Shown here: positions 21,780 through 33,910 of the stretch, piece by piece
How positions within the stretch are numbered: the stretch's first letter is position 1
How the letters are laid out: every line of letters begins with the position of its first letter
Assembly (NCBI RefSeq): GCF_040954645.1
Contig: NC_092807.1
Coordinates: forward strand, 1,798,001 to 1,862,000
Direction of reading: 5' to 3'
DNA: 64,000 nt
Origin: Diabrotica undecimpunctata
Taxonomy: Eukaryota; Arthropoda; Insecta; Coleoptera; Chrysomelidae
The notes under the pieces: model-generated
What the model saw: only the letters and a program-made list of their open reading frames with translations
Told to the model about the DNA's origin: nothing
The model's database searches: none
Translations under genes and position numbers: made by a program

Positions 21780-22910
21780 GAATTATTAGATGCTGATTCT
21801 TTGGATATATGTCAGGATAATTAATTGGTCGATATCGTCTTTAGTGTGAAACCATCCTCTTGCAATATGTGGAAAAATGTGCAAGGATAATGAACTTTGG
21901 TATCGTTTTGTACTATGTGCAATAATGAATCCCGCAGAGTACATAGGAGCTGACATCTGCATGGATTACAAACGTCCATGTCCAAAAAATAAATAGTTAT
22001 AAACATTACTGCGCCAAATTACAGCGTAAGCGGGGTAATTGTGCGCAATTGCAGCTTGTTACTTTTATTGTAACAACATTTGTTCTGCGTTTATTTATTT
22101 GAACTGTTATTCAGCAAACATAAAGTAGAGTGACCTATTTTTCTTATAGCAAATAACCTTTAAATTTTCTTCTTGTATAAATAATATTTAATTAGGTATC
22201 TTCTTCAATAGACACTATTTAAAACAAATATTTGACAAAACAAAAAGCAAAAAGTTATTATTTACGAAATCAGACTTTGAATAAAATGTATGGAACAGAA
22301 AAAATTGTCAAACTGACAAAAACTGAAATACATCTGTACCTACTGTTAATGGCAATACCTTTAAAAATCTAGAACAAATAAAAAACGAATTCTAAAAACA
22401 AGATTTTTGTATTTGTACTTAGATATTTTAAAAAATGTGTTCAATAATTTCACAAATTTGACAATTAATAATATATTTTTGCGTATCAAGTAAAACCAGT
22501 TCAAAAAGAAATACCCAATAAAGCATCAATACCCAAGATTATTTTATCTTATGTTTATATTTTTTTCACTCCCTCGTATAGATTATTTTCTGCCGGTCAA
22601 TGGGAAGTACGCGACATCTAGAGATATCGTTTCGAAATGCTGTAGAGTGTGCCATCTACTGGATTCTGTGCGAACAAAAACCAGAAGGAAAGAAAGTAGG
22701 TGCCATTTTTAAATAGTAAATATTAAAAAGTACTTTATAAACAAATGTTTCAGTAAATAATCAAATTAAATTTATTTATAAAATTTATATTTATTTACAT
22801 TTTTTGTAAGTAAAATACATGTTTTATTTGTGTCATAAAATTTTAAAGTGTAGGTTATGGCGGATAGATGGCACAAGCTAAAAGTTTGATGCCAATTGGA
22901 TTGTTTTAAA
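21780..22910. other. No recognisable feature
   Basis: AT-rich sequence up to the left end of a Tc1-like element. No gene or repeat is supported. Confidence 0.5.
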
Positions 22911-22914
22911 TATA

Positions 22915-24513
22915 CACTCGCGATCATAAAATCCGGGTCATCTTGAAAATTTCAAGTTTCTTAAATATTTTTGCCTCTGGTGCAGTAATTACCTTTTTTT
23001 TGGCTAATGTATTTTTTATTTGTCATCAATGTTTGTTTTGAAAGAAAAAAAAATGGTTTTTTATTGTTTTATTGAAAAAAACAGAAAACAAATCAAATTG
23101 TTGATAAAACAGACATACGAAAAAAAAATGGAAAATACAGAACGTGGTAAAAAATCAGTGAAATTTCAATGACCAATATCGTGTATTGCCTCCCCTTGAT
23201 CTAATAACCTCTTGCAGACGACGGGGCATACTCTCAATTTTTCTCCGGATTACATGTTGTGGTATGTTATTCCACTCTCTCACTAACAGATCCTTAAGCT
23301 CCTGTGCGTTGTTAGGAGGAGGTGTATGGGTTTGAATACGTTTTTTCAAATCGTCCCAGATATGTTCGATGGGATTCAGGTCCGGAGACCTCGCTGGCCA
23401 GGGTACCCTCGTAATTCCAACTTCGTCCAAGTATTACATACTGATCCTGGCAACGTGCGGTCGCACGTTGTCCTGCATAAAAACGGCGTTTTCTCCAAGC
23501 CCTGTCATGGGGCATAACATGTTCTTCCGGAATCTCCGTAATGTACCTTCGTGTAGTTAGGGACCCATTTTCGATGAAGGGTAATTCTGTGTGGAAGTCG
23601 GAAGATATACCTCCCCAAGCCATGACCGAGCCTCCACCAAATAGCATTCTTGGAGCAATGCAAGCTTGTGAAAATCGTTCACCGGTTCTCCTCCAAACTC
23701 TTACACGTCCATCGGATCCAGTTAGGCAGAAAAGGGATTAATCTGAGAATAAAACTTTGCTACAATCGTTAATTCCCCAATGCGCGTATTGTCGAGCAAA
23801 AGCTAGTCATGCAACTCGAAGCACATGGCGAAGTGGCGGTCCTCTAGCCATTACCCGAGAAGATAGTCAAGAAGAACGAAGTCTTCTTCTGACTGTTGCA
23901 ACACTAAAATTGCTATTTCGTACTCCCTCTAGACGATTTTAATGCATAACCGCAGTTGAGGTCCGGTTTCGTAAAGTCTCAAACACAAGGAAACGGTCAT
24001 CTAGTGCCTTGGTCGTTCTTCTTCGTCCAGAGCCAGGTCGCCTGGTTAGCAAACTTGCCTCCTGAAAGCGTTGAAGTACTCGTTGAACCGTAGAAAGGCT
24101 TACACCAACAGTTCTTGCGACTTGCCGTTGAGTGTGACCGTCTTCCACGAGTGCAACAATTTGTGCCGTTTCAAACAGTCAAAGGCATTTTTGTCAAAAA
24201 ATAAACACTAATAATGGCACTAATAAACACTAATGGTGGCAATAATAAACGTTTGTCCGTTTCATTTGAACAGAAAGTCGAAGTACAAATGAGACATTTG
24301 AAACAAGCGGAGTTACAGGTAGCGTTCATTTTGGTAAGTGTGCATTTTACCGCGAAATCGGCACTATTGGAATTCTTTGTTACAAAGGAAACCGCAACAA
24401 TTCTCAGAAATATTCATTAGTTTGTATTTGTGTTATTATTATTTACGATAAAGCTCGTTAAAAATGAAATATCGGTGATTTTCAAGGTGACCCGGATTTT
24501 ATGATCGCGAGTG
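22915..24513 (-). mobile_element. Tc1-like DNA transposon, both ends present
   Basis: Inverted ends begin CACTCGCGATCATAAAATCC and agree for about 41 bp with a few mismatches (left 22915, right ending 24513). TA dinucleotides flank both sides (22913-22914 and 24514-24515), as expected for Tc1/mariner target duplication. The 1.6-kb length is normal for the family. The single gene runs on the minus strand and is broken, so the copy is immobile unless supplied with enzyme. Confidence 0.92.
23155..24180 (-). pseudogene. Tc1-like DD34E transposase, inactivated
   Basis: It starts with a helix-turn-helix segment (GHTQRQVARTVGVSLSTVQR) and a basic hook RRPGSGRRRTTK. A second helix-turn-helix follows in another frame, then LFSD (first catalytic Asp, followed by a stop), GGGSVMAWGG, a QDNVRPHVAR block (second Asp) and ARSPDLNPIEHIWDDLK (catalytic Glu). 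Counting from the second Asp to the Glu gives 34 residues between them. The C-terminus SRGGNTRYW is intact. At least three stops and two frameshifts occur. The overall length (about 340 codons) matches the family. Confidence 0.9.
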
Positions 24514-24889
24514 TATTATATTATGCCTTATTTTAGTATTTTTGTTCTTGTAACTATTTGGAAATTAACAATTATATGACAAAAAAAACTTAAATCAATT
24601 CTCTGTAAGCTAACTTAGGATTGACTACTAAGTTTTTATCTTTACCAAGAAATTAATAAATTAAGTTTTGGTTGAATTGGAATATCTAGCATTTTTTTAT
24701 CTGTGCAAGATTCTCTTAATTAATTCCTTTTCTGAAATATAAACTTTATTTCCAATTTTTGTTATATGTAAACCTAAAAATACTTTTCACTATCAAACTC
24801 TTCCATTTAATTTTTTTTCTTTAACTCAGTTTTTATAAAATTATTATTGTTCTTCACTTTTGAAAATCTCAGCAAATCCGCCAGTGCTT

Positions 24890-25990
24890 ATTTCTAAACT
24901 TCCACTACTTGATATCGTTGACGTGAAAGTTGTCTATTTACACCAATACTCTTCTTTTGTTTTTTCTTTGTTTTAGCTGTTTGGTTTTGGTTTTTTTCTG
25001 GCTGCTTGCATTTTCTTTTCTTTTTCCCTGCTGCATTTTTGATCTTCTCTTGTGATTCCTTAAACCATTTCTCTAACATAGTATTATAAGGAGATCCAGT
25101 CAAAATCTCACTATTTTCACTATGTCTCTTTCTTTGAATAATTTTCTTTCTCGTTTGTTACAGGTAAAACTTTGTCCATCACAATTTGAAATAACGAAGG
25201 CTTGGGGCTCTAAAGGCCATAGCAGGATTTAAAAGTGCTGGCAGTAACTTCATGTAAAGCTGTCACAGTAGAGCTACTTGATGCCGAAGATGTGCACAGT
25301 GGAAAAACTGCAACTGTTGAACACGACTTTAGTAGTTTTTCAGAAGAGGTAGATAAAGGTACATCAAACGTCCCTGTTAACGCCAATGGTGGTCCAGATG
25401 AAGGCGTTATTGTGTAAGGAATTGTGTCACTATGGGTTTTATTGTCTTCAGGAAAGTGAGCTGCAGCAAGATAGTCTAGATCTCTAAAAATGGTCTTCTG
25501 CAATGGGTACAAACCCAAACTTTACAAATTTCATCCTACAAATAGTTTGGAAAACTATTTTAACCAATCCAACAATATCTCTTTGTGTTTTTTTAAGCAG
25601 GCGAAATTGGTTCATCCATTTTGCACAAAGCTCATTGTAGCTAGCCTTGAAAGGTGTCATTATTGCATGGTCAAGTTTTGTGGGTGTTGTAAGGGGTAGA
25701 CCTATCATTTAAACATTGTGGTCTCTCGTATATATAACTATTTGTAGTTCCTTGTGAGAACTGTGGCCATCAAGTATCAAAATTGATTCATTAAAGCAAC
25801 AAACATTTTTAGCCAAAGCAAAAATGAATTCGCAGCGATCCACCCACTTGGTTTACAAGAAAAAATACTCCCCTCCGAAGCATCTTTTTTCAACTCTTCT
25901 TCCAGTTTTACAGAACCATTGAGGCAATATCATGGATCACAGAAACTCTCGTCTCACTGCACTTAAACACCTTTGAGGGAGTAAACTGTT
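24890..25990 (-). pseudogene. pogo/Tigger-type transposase, C-terminal half
   Basis: Broken frames run from about 25990 down to 24894. They give LILDGHSSHKE (the catalytic DGHxSH block of DDE_1 enzymes), then THKLDHAIMTPFKASYNEL and KWMNQFRLL (the PLK..Y...W block). Next comes FKSCYGL with GLYPLQKTIFRDLD (the normal GFxxTGLYPxNRxxF). The tail has a MTGSPYNTMLEKWFKES block and a Lys-rich end. The order is that of pogo-superfamily transposases. The N-terminal CENP-B-type DNA-binding domain is missing. Rearrangement has placed part of the GFKxTG block after the GLYP frame start, and several frameshifts occur. Confidence 0.75.
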
Positions 25991-26159
25991 GATAGCTTGT
26001 GCCCCATTTTACACAGTTATATCATTTAAATTGAAATAGGTTATTGTTTAGTACAATCACTAGTTCCAGCCTTATTCTTCCGTTTTATTCCATGATTGTT
26101 TATTTTCTATAATTGTAACATCAGGAGTTGTTTCATGATCATTTTTATTTTGCCTGGGC

Positions 26160-26245
26160 TCTTCCTTGGACTCTTCGCGGACTCGAGCGCCAAAATATTG
26201 ATGCCTTTGAGATGTGGTACTGGAGCAAAATGGGATATAGAAAAC
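26160..26245 (+). pseudogene. LINE scrap
   Basis: About 85 bp match the LINE at 36.5-37.7 kb, around a shared GACTCTTCGC.GAC.CGAGCG stretch. They encode the same WTLRxxERQxIDxFExW block. This is too short to say more. Confidence 0.6.
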
Positions 26246-26249
26246 TGTA

Positions 26250-26785
26250 ACTGATGGTTCAGAAAAGACAAAAATTATAGCGGCCCCTCAACCAAACGTT
26301 ATGCAAATTTCTAACAAGGAAATGGGTGGTTTAGACTTATTCGATAAGCTAAGAGGTTCATATAGGATTCGAATTCAATCTAAAAAATGGTATTGGACGA
26401 TATTTAGATTTTGCTTGAATCGGGCAATAGTCAACATGTGGCTTCTTTACCGCAACATTGAGGTACTTTTTTATTAGAATTTTACAGGCGAATTGTGAAG
26501 GCCCTGCTGACAACTCCAGATATTCCAATGCCACGTAGAGTACGTCCAAAATATTCAAAACATGTTGCTGGCGAAATTCGTTTAGATAATGTTGGTCATT
26601 TGGTGGACCAAATTGAAAAACAACGAAGGTGCGGCAAATGTGGCAAGTGTACCAAATATCGATGCATTAAATGTAATGTAGGACTTCATTCCGAGCAGTG
26701 TTTTGTCAAATATTGTGTCCTTTATTGCCCAGCGTATGATATATCACACGTAAAAAAAAACAGTTATCAGGAAATAAAAACGTAA
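26250..26785 (+). pseudogene. piggyBac-type transposase C-terminus with Cys-rich finger
   Basis: The first frame reads PNVMQISNKEMGGLDLFDKL (MGGVDxxD with the late catalytic Asp) and then SKKWYWTIFRFCLNRAIVN (the conserved KKWWWPIF block). A frameshift near 26480 leads to a second frame with HVAGEIRLDNVGH and the C-terminal Cys/His finger CGKCGKCTKYRCIKCNVGLH ending in CFVKYC. This is the class of C-terminal finger that binds terminal repeats in piggyBac enzymes. It is N-terminally truncated and not functional. It is better preserved than the 7.4-kb copy. Confidence 0.85.
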
Positions 26786-26789
26786 ATTT

Positions 26790-27940
26790 TGCACATTGCT
26801 GTTAAAAACAACCTCTCTTTATTTCATTCTCTAGTCTTGATTTCGTTTTGATAAAACTTTAATTTTGGGCATTAATGGATTAATTCCAGATTATAAGCAA
26901 AATGCTTATAATCCGGATTTTATATATAATATAGATGAATATTTCGATACGTAAATCTTAATACTTGTTTGTAGCTGATGTTACTTCGCTCTTATTTGCG
27001 CTACTAGTTTGTTTAATTAAACTGATACGACATTTTTCTTATTTTCTTTACTTTAAATTCAAAGGCTCCCTGTACGCTAAAGTACATCCTATTAATGCCT
27101 AGAAGGACTGGTCAAACGAGTCGATCATCCTATTTTTAAATTCAATTGAACTCATGATTGGCTGTCTTGCGGTAAGCGAAACTTCCTCGGAAAAATCTGT
27201 GTAAATATTTTTATCCCACTCTCCAGAAATAGGTCGTTTAATTGCTCATACAGCAATTAAACTGAGTGATTTGGCAACTGACATCATTTATTTAACAAGA
27301 ATTATTGTTTTTAGAGTACAGACTCATTCTAAAATTTTTCTACGTGCTAAAAATAAACAATAAATCATCGATAATGTTATTTTCGATGTTATTTTAGAAT
27401 TAATAATAATTCAAACACTGTTTGAGCAAATTAATAAAAAAATCTCCTAGGTGAAAAAAAAAAGAGAATAAGGAACAGGAAAAAATTACGGCGATGAAAT
27501 CATCATCATGAACAAAACCAGATAATATCCATTTCCTTTATTACTGAAATATGTAAACAAAAAACAAAAAGTATCCATTGGATAGGAGTATCGTATAGAT
27601 TTATAGTACAGATTTTTATCATCAACTTAACAACCAGTCAAAAAAACTATATCTATGTTCTTCTTATGCTATCTTTAAATTGTAATATTGATTAATCTTC
27701 CAAAAGCATGCTATTGGGATGTGCTTAACCTTTCCTAGGAGTGTAGGGAGACCGGGGAAAAAATGAACATTAACACATGTTTACTTGCATCTACCAAACT
27801 ACCAAATAAGTAATGAAAATACCACCCTAATCATAGTTTTGGATAATATTTTTTATCATATTGCTTAACAAAAAATGCAAATAAAGTAATACGTTTAAAA
27901 AAACTACAACTTGTGAAGTAAAAATGGCGCCCGGTCCTAT
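26790..27940. other. No recognisable feature
   Basis: AT-rich sequence with no supported gene, RNA or element end. Confidence 0.5.
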
Positions 27941-27944
27941 ATAC

Positions 27945-28420
27945 CACATTATGCAGGGCAAATGGCACCATCAGTTAGTATTTGCAAAATCTGCACTTCC
28001 TTTTTGCTCCGACTATAAGGTTGATTGCAATAGATATATTCCGAATCTGAATCTTCATTACTGTCAGTGTTATCCTTTACTGGCTGTTTTTTCTTTGACA
28101 CAAACTTCAAAATTTGAAGCTGCTTCTGCAAATCTTTGCTTGGTTTTGGTTTTCTTATGTTGCATTTAATTTTCCTAACTATATTTTATTTCTTAAGATC
28201 ATCTCTATTTGGAGTGCTTGCCAAAATTCCTGATATCTTCTTTTTAGTTTTGGTTTTGTGTTTTTTCTTATCTTGACTGGGTTTTGAACTTTGAAGAGAG
28301 CAGTTGAAGTTTGTCTGTGAAAGCCTGGTTACTGGTGCCAGGTTGAGGAAAATAATTATTAGATCTGTCGGTTGAAGTTGCAGACAATTGCTGATTTGAA
28401 GTAGCATGTCTAGGAGGACA
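27945..28420 (-). pseudogene. pogo/Tigger-type transposase C-terminal tail
   Basis: Two frames give PSQDKKKHKTKTKKKISGIL followed by ASTPNRDDLK, then KQPVKDNTDSNEDSDSEYIY and CNQPYSRSKKE. This basic-then-acidic tail with a Cys finger (CxYCxxxYSxS) is what follows the DDE_1 domain in many insect pogo-like proteins. The catalytic domain is not present at this site. It may be the displaced tail of the same family as the 24.9-kb copy. Confidence 0.55.
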
Positions 28421-28664
28421 AATTAATTCAGATTAGTGCAATGCTGACATGGGGAAATCTTCGAAGATGCAAGTTTGATTGTTGGTAAATAAACATGACT
28501 TCACTAAAACTTTAAAAGATTTATAATCTGGATAAACTTTATTGGCAATGTTTTCCACGTATATTACTTCAGTATGATATCGAATAAAAGTCTTATATCA
28601 AGTGCCGTTTATTTAATGCTCAGTTGATCTAACTTTTCTCTTCACTTGGTCTGTATAAATTACT

Positions 28665-29220
28665 GCTGTCTATTTTGAATCCAATAATTATGTTAGCAAC
28701 TCACAATATGGATTCGGAAGTGCTCGTTCTACTTCGAACGCAGTATATAATTTGAGTGAGGTGATTGAGGGACTTAAATGCGGCAATCGCGTAGCAATTT
28801 CTCTTTGCAACTTGTCGAAGGCTTTTGACTGCGTTTTACACGACATTTTGCCCCACAAATTAAATTACTATGGAATCAGAGGTATCCCTCTTTAGCTTAT
28901 AACTTTACCTATATGGCAGACACCAGGCGGTGTTGTCTAAAGGCCATCTCTCCGATTTTCGATCTGTAAAAAATAGAGTCCCACAAGGTTCGGTCTTAGG
29001 ACCTCTTTTGTTTTTTATGTATTCCATCGATTTGACTAAATTCATAATCTCCGTACAGATGATACGACATACGTTATATCAGGAAAAAGTAATGATTATT
29101 TTAAAATGTCTTACGAAGTTTCTACTAAATCTAGCACATCATTTGCTGCAAACAAACTGAAAATTAACTCCGATAAAACGCAAAATTTTGGTAGTCAATC
29201 AAGAGTTGTCAACTTTGAAA
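28665..29220 (+). pseudogene. Jockey-type LINE RT fragment
   Basis: Frames read SQYGFGSARSTSNAVYNL (the QxGFRxxxST block), LCNLSKAFDCVLHDIL (motif A with FDxVxH, Asp changed to Asn in the first position), VPQGSVLGPLLF (motif B) and NKLKINSDKTQ (motif D). The YxDD box is not preserved in an open frame, with a TDDTTY-like sequence near 29060. It is 3'-truncated or deleted after motif D. It may belong to the same family as the Jockey ends at 3.1 and 39.5 kb. Confidence 0.8.
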
Positions 29221-29950
29221 CATTAAAAATATTATATTTTGCTTTATATTTCTCACACGTAATCTATATCTAATCACTACTTACGAACAAATTGCTGTAG
29301 GTTGCGTCTTTCAGATAAAAATTGCTGCAATTATAACTATTACAATATTCTATCGAAAAATATTGAACAGTTAAGTTGTAATAGTTTCGAAAAAGTTAAA
29401 AAAATATCTGCTGAAACATTGCTTTTACTGCTCAGAAGAATATATGACTGACTCATTGCAGAACATCCTCTGAAATGTGTTCTTGTTTGTGATGTGTTTA
29501 ATTTACATTTTATTCATGTTTAGAGATCGTCAATCATCTTTTAAAGATTCTGCTCTTTTCTTTTGTATTCTTTCTCCTCTTAAATGTTTTATTGGCTTAT
29601 TATATCTCTCCTCCTTTTAAAATAATTTGGTACAGCAAATTACGAAAACATTATGAAAATTATGCATTAAAAATTATGTCTGATATAACTTAAAAGTATC
29701 GTAAAATGTAATGTCCAAAATCGAGGGGCAAAATAATTAATTGTGGTAAATGTATTCCTATCTAAACCTCATCGTTAAGAGAGGAAGTGAAGAAAAAATG
29801 TAAAGAAATATAAATATAGAAAGCATTTTTACACAACACAATACAGGACATAATAAATACAACAGGAATACAACCACTGTAAACGAATAATTTCACTTCG
29901 ATATAACAGACTAGGTTTAGAAAAATGAAATGTTTGTTGAAACAGTAATT
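29221..29950. other. No recognisable feature
   Basis: AT-rich sequence with no supported feature. Confidence 0.45.
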
Positions 29951-30073
29951 TACGTAACAAGTTCCGAATGTGATATTTTACGAGACGAGTAGGAAGTTTC
30001 CAGGGCGAGCCGTAGGCGAGTCCTGGAATCTTGCGAGTCTCGTAAAATTACTTTAAGATCATGTTACGTACAA
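29951..30073. repeat. Nested palindrome, three stems
   Basis: Three inverted repeat pairs sit inside one another: ACGTAAC/GTTACGT on the outside, TTTTACGAGAC/GTCTCGTAAAA (29976-29986 and 30037-30047, perfect 11 bp) in the middle, and TCCAGG/CCTGGA inside. The central loop is GC-rich (GCGAGCCGTAGGCGAG). It could extrude as a cruciform or fold as RNA. Its role is unknown. Confidence 0.7.
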
Positions 30074-30153
30074 TATTTTTTCTGCAGCCGTTTTGAATGT
30101 TAAAAAGAATATATGGATAAACTTTACTTACGAACTTTTATTAAACACTTAAG

Positions 30154-30429
30154 TTACTCTCGTGAATTCAACATTACCGGCAATAATTCATAAATAGCGG
30201 CTTTAATAGTTTCCCTAATCTCATCTGGAATCATTTTGGCTTTACTTTCACTGCTGGTTTCCATTTCTTGAAATTGAAAAAAGAAAAACTGAGCGAAAAC
30301 ATACGAATCTGAAATGGCAAGCGTTCTCATAATGAAATACAAAGTTGATGTTTTTGTCAAAGCCGTTACCAAGCTACCCAAAATCGCCCAGAAAGTGAAA
30401 AAATTAGTCTCGACAGTAGCTACTTTCAA
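30154..30429 (-). other. Unrecognised ORF
   Basis: A 91-codon frame with a hydrophobic first half and an EIRETIKAAIYELLPVML end. The end is loosely like the helical N-terminus of Crypton-type recombinases, but too short to assign. It lies between the palindrome and the solo LTR. Confidence 0.2.
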
Positions 30430-30451
30430 TACGAGTTGTGTAAAATGGTAC

Positions 30452-30879
30452 TGTTACGTAAAAATATGAGTCATATTTAAAAACCTGTACACATGTTTTT
30501 ATTCACATGTTTATGTTTTAGATTTTACGAGAGGCTTCTATTTACCTGAACGGACCTTCCAGAAAACGGTCGAAACGATGACCCGGATTGACCTTCTAGT
30601 ATAATCAGGCTGAATTCTCGACCGGCTGTGTTTTGATATATAATAACGGAGCTTTCATGGAAGGGACAGTTAATTCTGAAGACGCGCTCGCGAATTTAAT
30701 TGTTACGTTCGGATATATAAATTATTGTAAGATAAATTAATATAAATAAAGAAAATAAATTAAATTCGTAAGTGTTATAAATATTGAACCTTTAGTAAAT
30801 TAAGATAAGAACAAGACATTATAAATTAAAGAATTCACAACAAAATATATATAATTATAAATAAATAAAAGACTTTACA
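30452..30879 (+). mobile_element. Solo LTR (gypsy-like), 4-bp TSD
   Basis: A 428-bp unit starts TGTTACGTAAAAATATGAGT and ends TTTACA, with gtac on both sides (30448-30451 and 30880-30883). A polyadenylation-like AATAAA lies near the 3' end (ATAAATAAATAAAAGACTTTA). The start and the AATAAA...GACTTTA part match the unit at 63238-63684. No internal retrotransposon sequence is present, so this is the product of LTR-LTR recombination. Confidence 0.8.
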
Positions 30880-31003
30880 GTACTTTCGATTTAATAAATT
30901 ATACCTTTCTTTCTCCCCTTCCTTTTACCCTAATGAGGGTGTCGGATTAAAATTAAATTAAATCATACCGAAAGTTTTATTTTCGGGACGGCTGCAAAAA
31001 AAA

Positions 31004-31560
31004 TCAAAAACCTTTGAGCAGGTAGATTAAAAGGTAAATTAAACACCTTTAATTTATACAAGAATCTGCGACGAAGTAGATGAAGTAATAATATAAAAAC
31101 AAACTACATATTTACATTATTCTTTTTTAATTTAAATATACATTTACAAATGTTAAGTCAACTTTTATTCTGATTCACAAAGAAATAGGGAATTAAAATG
31201 TTTCCTCGTAATTACCAACTTGTACTCTTCAAACAAACGTCCCGTTTTCGTAACTTAATAGATGACCCACTGCTAAATATTTACTTTAAAATTATTATAT
31301 TTCCACAGTTCTGTCAAGTGTGGTGCACATGGTAACACTCACAAATGTAAACAATGTGAATTTAACTCATTTCTTTAGCTCCTTTAACGTAAATACACAT
31401 AACAGACACATCGGATATTAAATTACTTCAACCCTGAACTTAACCAAAACCCGCTGCTTTGATACCACCCATGGGTATGATTTGTACAGAGTGTTGGAGA
31501 TTTAAGAGCAGTAAATCGCCCGTATTATTGGGACTTTAATGATAAATGATATATTGATCT
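31004..31560. other. No recognisable feature
   Basis: AT-rich sequence up to the RTE fragment. Nothing is supported. Confidence 0.5.
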
Positions 31561-31562
31561 AG

Positions 31563-32745
31563 CTTTAACGATTGTTATTCGGAACAAACGATTACCTACA
31601 AACAGTAAAAACCTTAATAGAAAAGTCGCTAGAATATAACAGACCACCGGTACTTATCTTCGTAGACTTTCACAAAGCCTTCGACACTGTGGAATTAGAC
31701 ACCATTATAACTGCTCTGAACAATAGTAGAATAGGTTACCGGCTCACAAAGTTAGTACAAACATTATACCAAAACGCCATAATGCGTGTAAAACTACATG
31801 ATACCACCAGAGAAATTCATATCAAGCGAGGTGTGAGACAGGGCGACACTCTCTCATCTAAATTATTTATAACGGTCCTCGAATACGCCTTTAAAATGCT
31901 AAAGTGGGAAAATAGAGGAATAAAAATAGATGGAGAAATGCTCAATCATTTGCGTTTTGCCGACGACATAGTACTTATTACCGAAAATCTGAGTGAAGCA
32001 CAACAAATGGTATAAGAATTAGAAAACTTATCTTCAATAATAGGTCTAAACATGAACATCAGTAAGACCAAATTTATGACGAATTTAGTTCCCAGCGAAC
32101 ACCTAATCATCCAAAATCAAGTGGTAGAATTGACAGAAAAGTACATATATCTCGGTCATGAAATCAAAATAAGCAAGGATAATCAGACCTGTGAATTTCA
32201 ACGACGAATAACACTTGCTTGGGCGGCATATGGTTCACTAAGAGACATCTTTATGAGCAACATCCCGATAGCTATGAAACGGAAGACATTTGACCAATGC
32301 GTTCTTTCTATTATGACATACGAAGCAGAAACTCTCACGCTCACAAAAACAACAGCACTAAAAATGCGAGTGGGACAAAGGCGCATGGAAAGATCAATTC
32401 TCGGCGTGACAAAAAAAGACAAAATAAGGAATCAAGACTTAAGGAAAAGAACAGGTATCAGTGATGTCGTCGAACGTATAGCCAAGCTGAAATGGAATTG
32501 GGCAGGTCACATAGCGAGATTGAAAGACACAAGATGGACCAGAAAACTAATTGACTGGCGCCCACGAGAAGACAAACGCAGCAGAGGACGACCACCAACA
32601 CGCTGGATGGACGACATTAGACGAATATCCAAAACAAGAAGCACAGAACCGTGAAGAGTGGCGAAAAATGGGAGAGACCTATGTCAAGCAGTGGACAGAA
32701 GAGGTTACATCTAAGGTTTTACACCTAAAAGCAGCTTATTAATGA
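31563..32745 (+). pseudogene. RTE LINE, 5'-truncated copy
   Basis: The first frame (31572-32015) starts inside the RT. It has LIFVDFHKAFDTVELD (motif A), KRGVRQGDTLSSKLF (motif B region) and LRFADDIVLITE (motif C). A TAA at 32013 interrupts. The next frame (32052-32654) has the YLGHEIKISKDNQTCEFQ block, LTLTKTTALKMRVGQRRMER, and KLKWNWAGHIARLKDTRWTR followed by RSRGRPPTRWMDD. The C-terminus continues in a shifted frame to a QWTEEV end. Only two or three lesions interrupt it, so it is fairly young. It is closely related to the copy at 57.4 kb. Confidence 0.88.
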
Positions 32746-33361
32746 AATATATATATTTAATACAAATAATTGTTCTCTTCGTTTTTATCACTTTTTTGTA
32801 ATGGCTTCTCTAATTACATTTCCCCAATTTCTGTTTTAAGTCATACCAATATCTATTCCCTCTCTATAGTAGAAGCCACAGTTAGAATGTAATACAGGTA
32901 AGATGGGCAATGTATTTCTTACGGTAGAACGGCCGACGACGTTGCCGGTTTGCCCGGAGCGGCGCATCAGGACCGGATTTAAGAATCATAGCACTGGAAT
33001 ATACGCACACAAAACAATTGTCTACGGTTGTTTAAAAGGCTATCAATATTGTTTCAACTAAAGCATGATTTGATCCAATGTTTTTACCTCGTTTAGGCTT
33101 TGTGTCTCTTCAGGGAAGGGGTACTCCTTTTTTTCCGGAGTAAGGGGGGGTTGGTAAACGTGATTACGAATGCTTGTGGAGATGAAGGTGAATTGCTAAA
33201 AAGCTGGGGGTTCAGAAAGTGGCGTGTGTGATGTGGACGATATGGTGAAGCGCACAAGAAGAATTGTTGGTGGAGAAGGCCAAACAAGTCGAAGGAATTA
33301 CTTCAGGTGTTACCAGCCATACTAGGAACAGCTCTTAATCAGCGTTTTTGGCGTGCATTTA

Positions 33362-33910
33362 CTAGCTGCGATATTTGATGGGGAATGATTCGAGAATATC
33401 AAAATACGCATCAGGAAGTTCGTGTCCAGTGTTGTGTAGACGTTTAGCTGAAGGGAATGGAACTTTTCTTTTAGGAACCCTGGTGAGCATTTGCCCTCGG
33501 CGATTGCATGGCGTCTTTAATTTATTTGGCTCGGCTGTTCGAGCCATGTAATGGTTCGAAGGACATACCTCCTACTGAGGGATAGCATTCTGTCCTTAAT
33601 CGGTGTTAGATTGGCTACCTGATGTATATGTGCTGATGGATAGTATCTGCACTTCCTCGTGCAGAATCTAAGAATTTTCGTTTCGGTGGCCATGATGGTG
33701 TTTGGCTGCTGTTAAGTGATGCGTAGACGCATACCTTGTATTCGATTAGCGGTCTTATATAGGTTTTTTAGGTGTGCAATAATGTTAAAATGCTGTCCGG
33801 TAAAATGTGCCCATTTTAGTAGCTTAAACCTCTTTCCTCCCTGTCTAGGGTGTCTTGAATGTCGGTTTTCCAGTTGAGAGTCCTGCTAAAATGAACTCCC
33901 AAATTGAAAC
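33362..33910 (-). pseudogene. I/Jockey-type LINE C-terminal fragment
   Basis: Read on the minus strand from about 33910, frames give LGVHFSRTLNWKTDIQDTLD (the LGVxxDxxLxWxxHI block after the RT core), LLKWAHFTGQHFNI, a LYKTANRIQGM-like segment, PSAHIHQVANLTPIKDR, and the terminal KRKVPFPSAKRLHNTG to FPIKYRS. The order matches the C-terminus of LINE proteins lacking RNase H. Frameshifts are frequent. The 33.1-33.36 kb segment may be its 3' UTR. Confidence 0.65.

Noticed and set aside
30154..30429. Crypton-type recombinase gene
   Set aside because: Only a vague helical similarity at the end of a 91-codon frame. No catalytic Arg-His-Arg-Tyr set is present.
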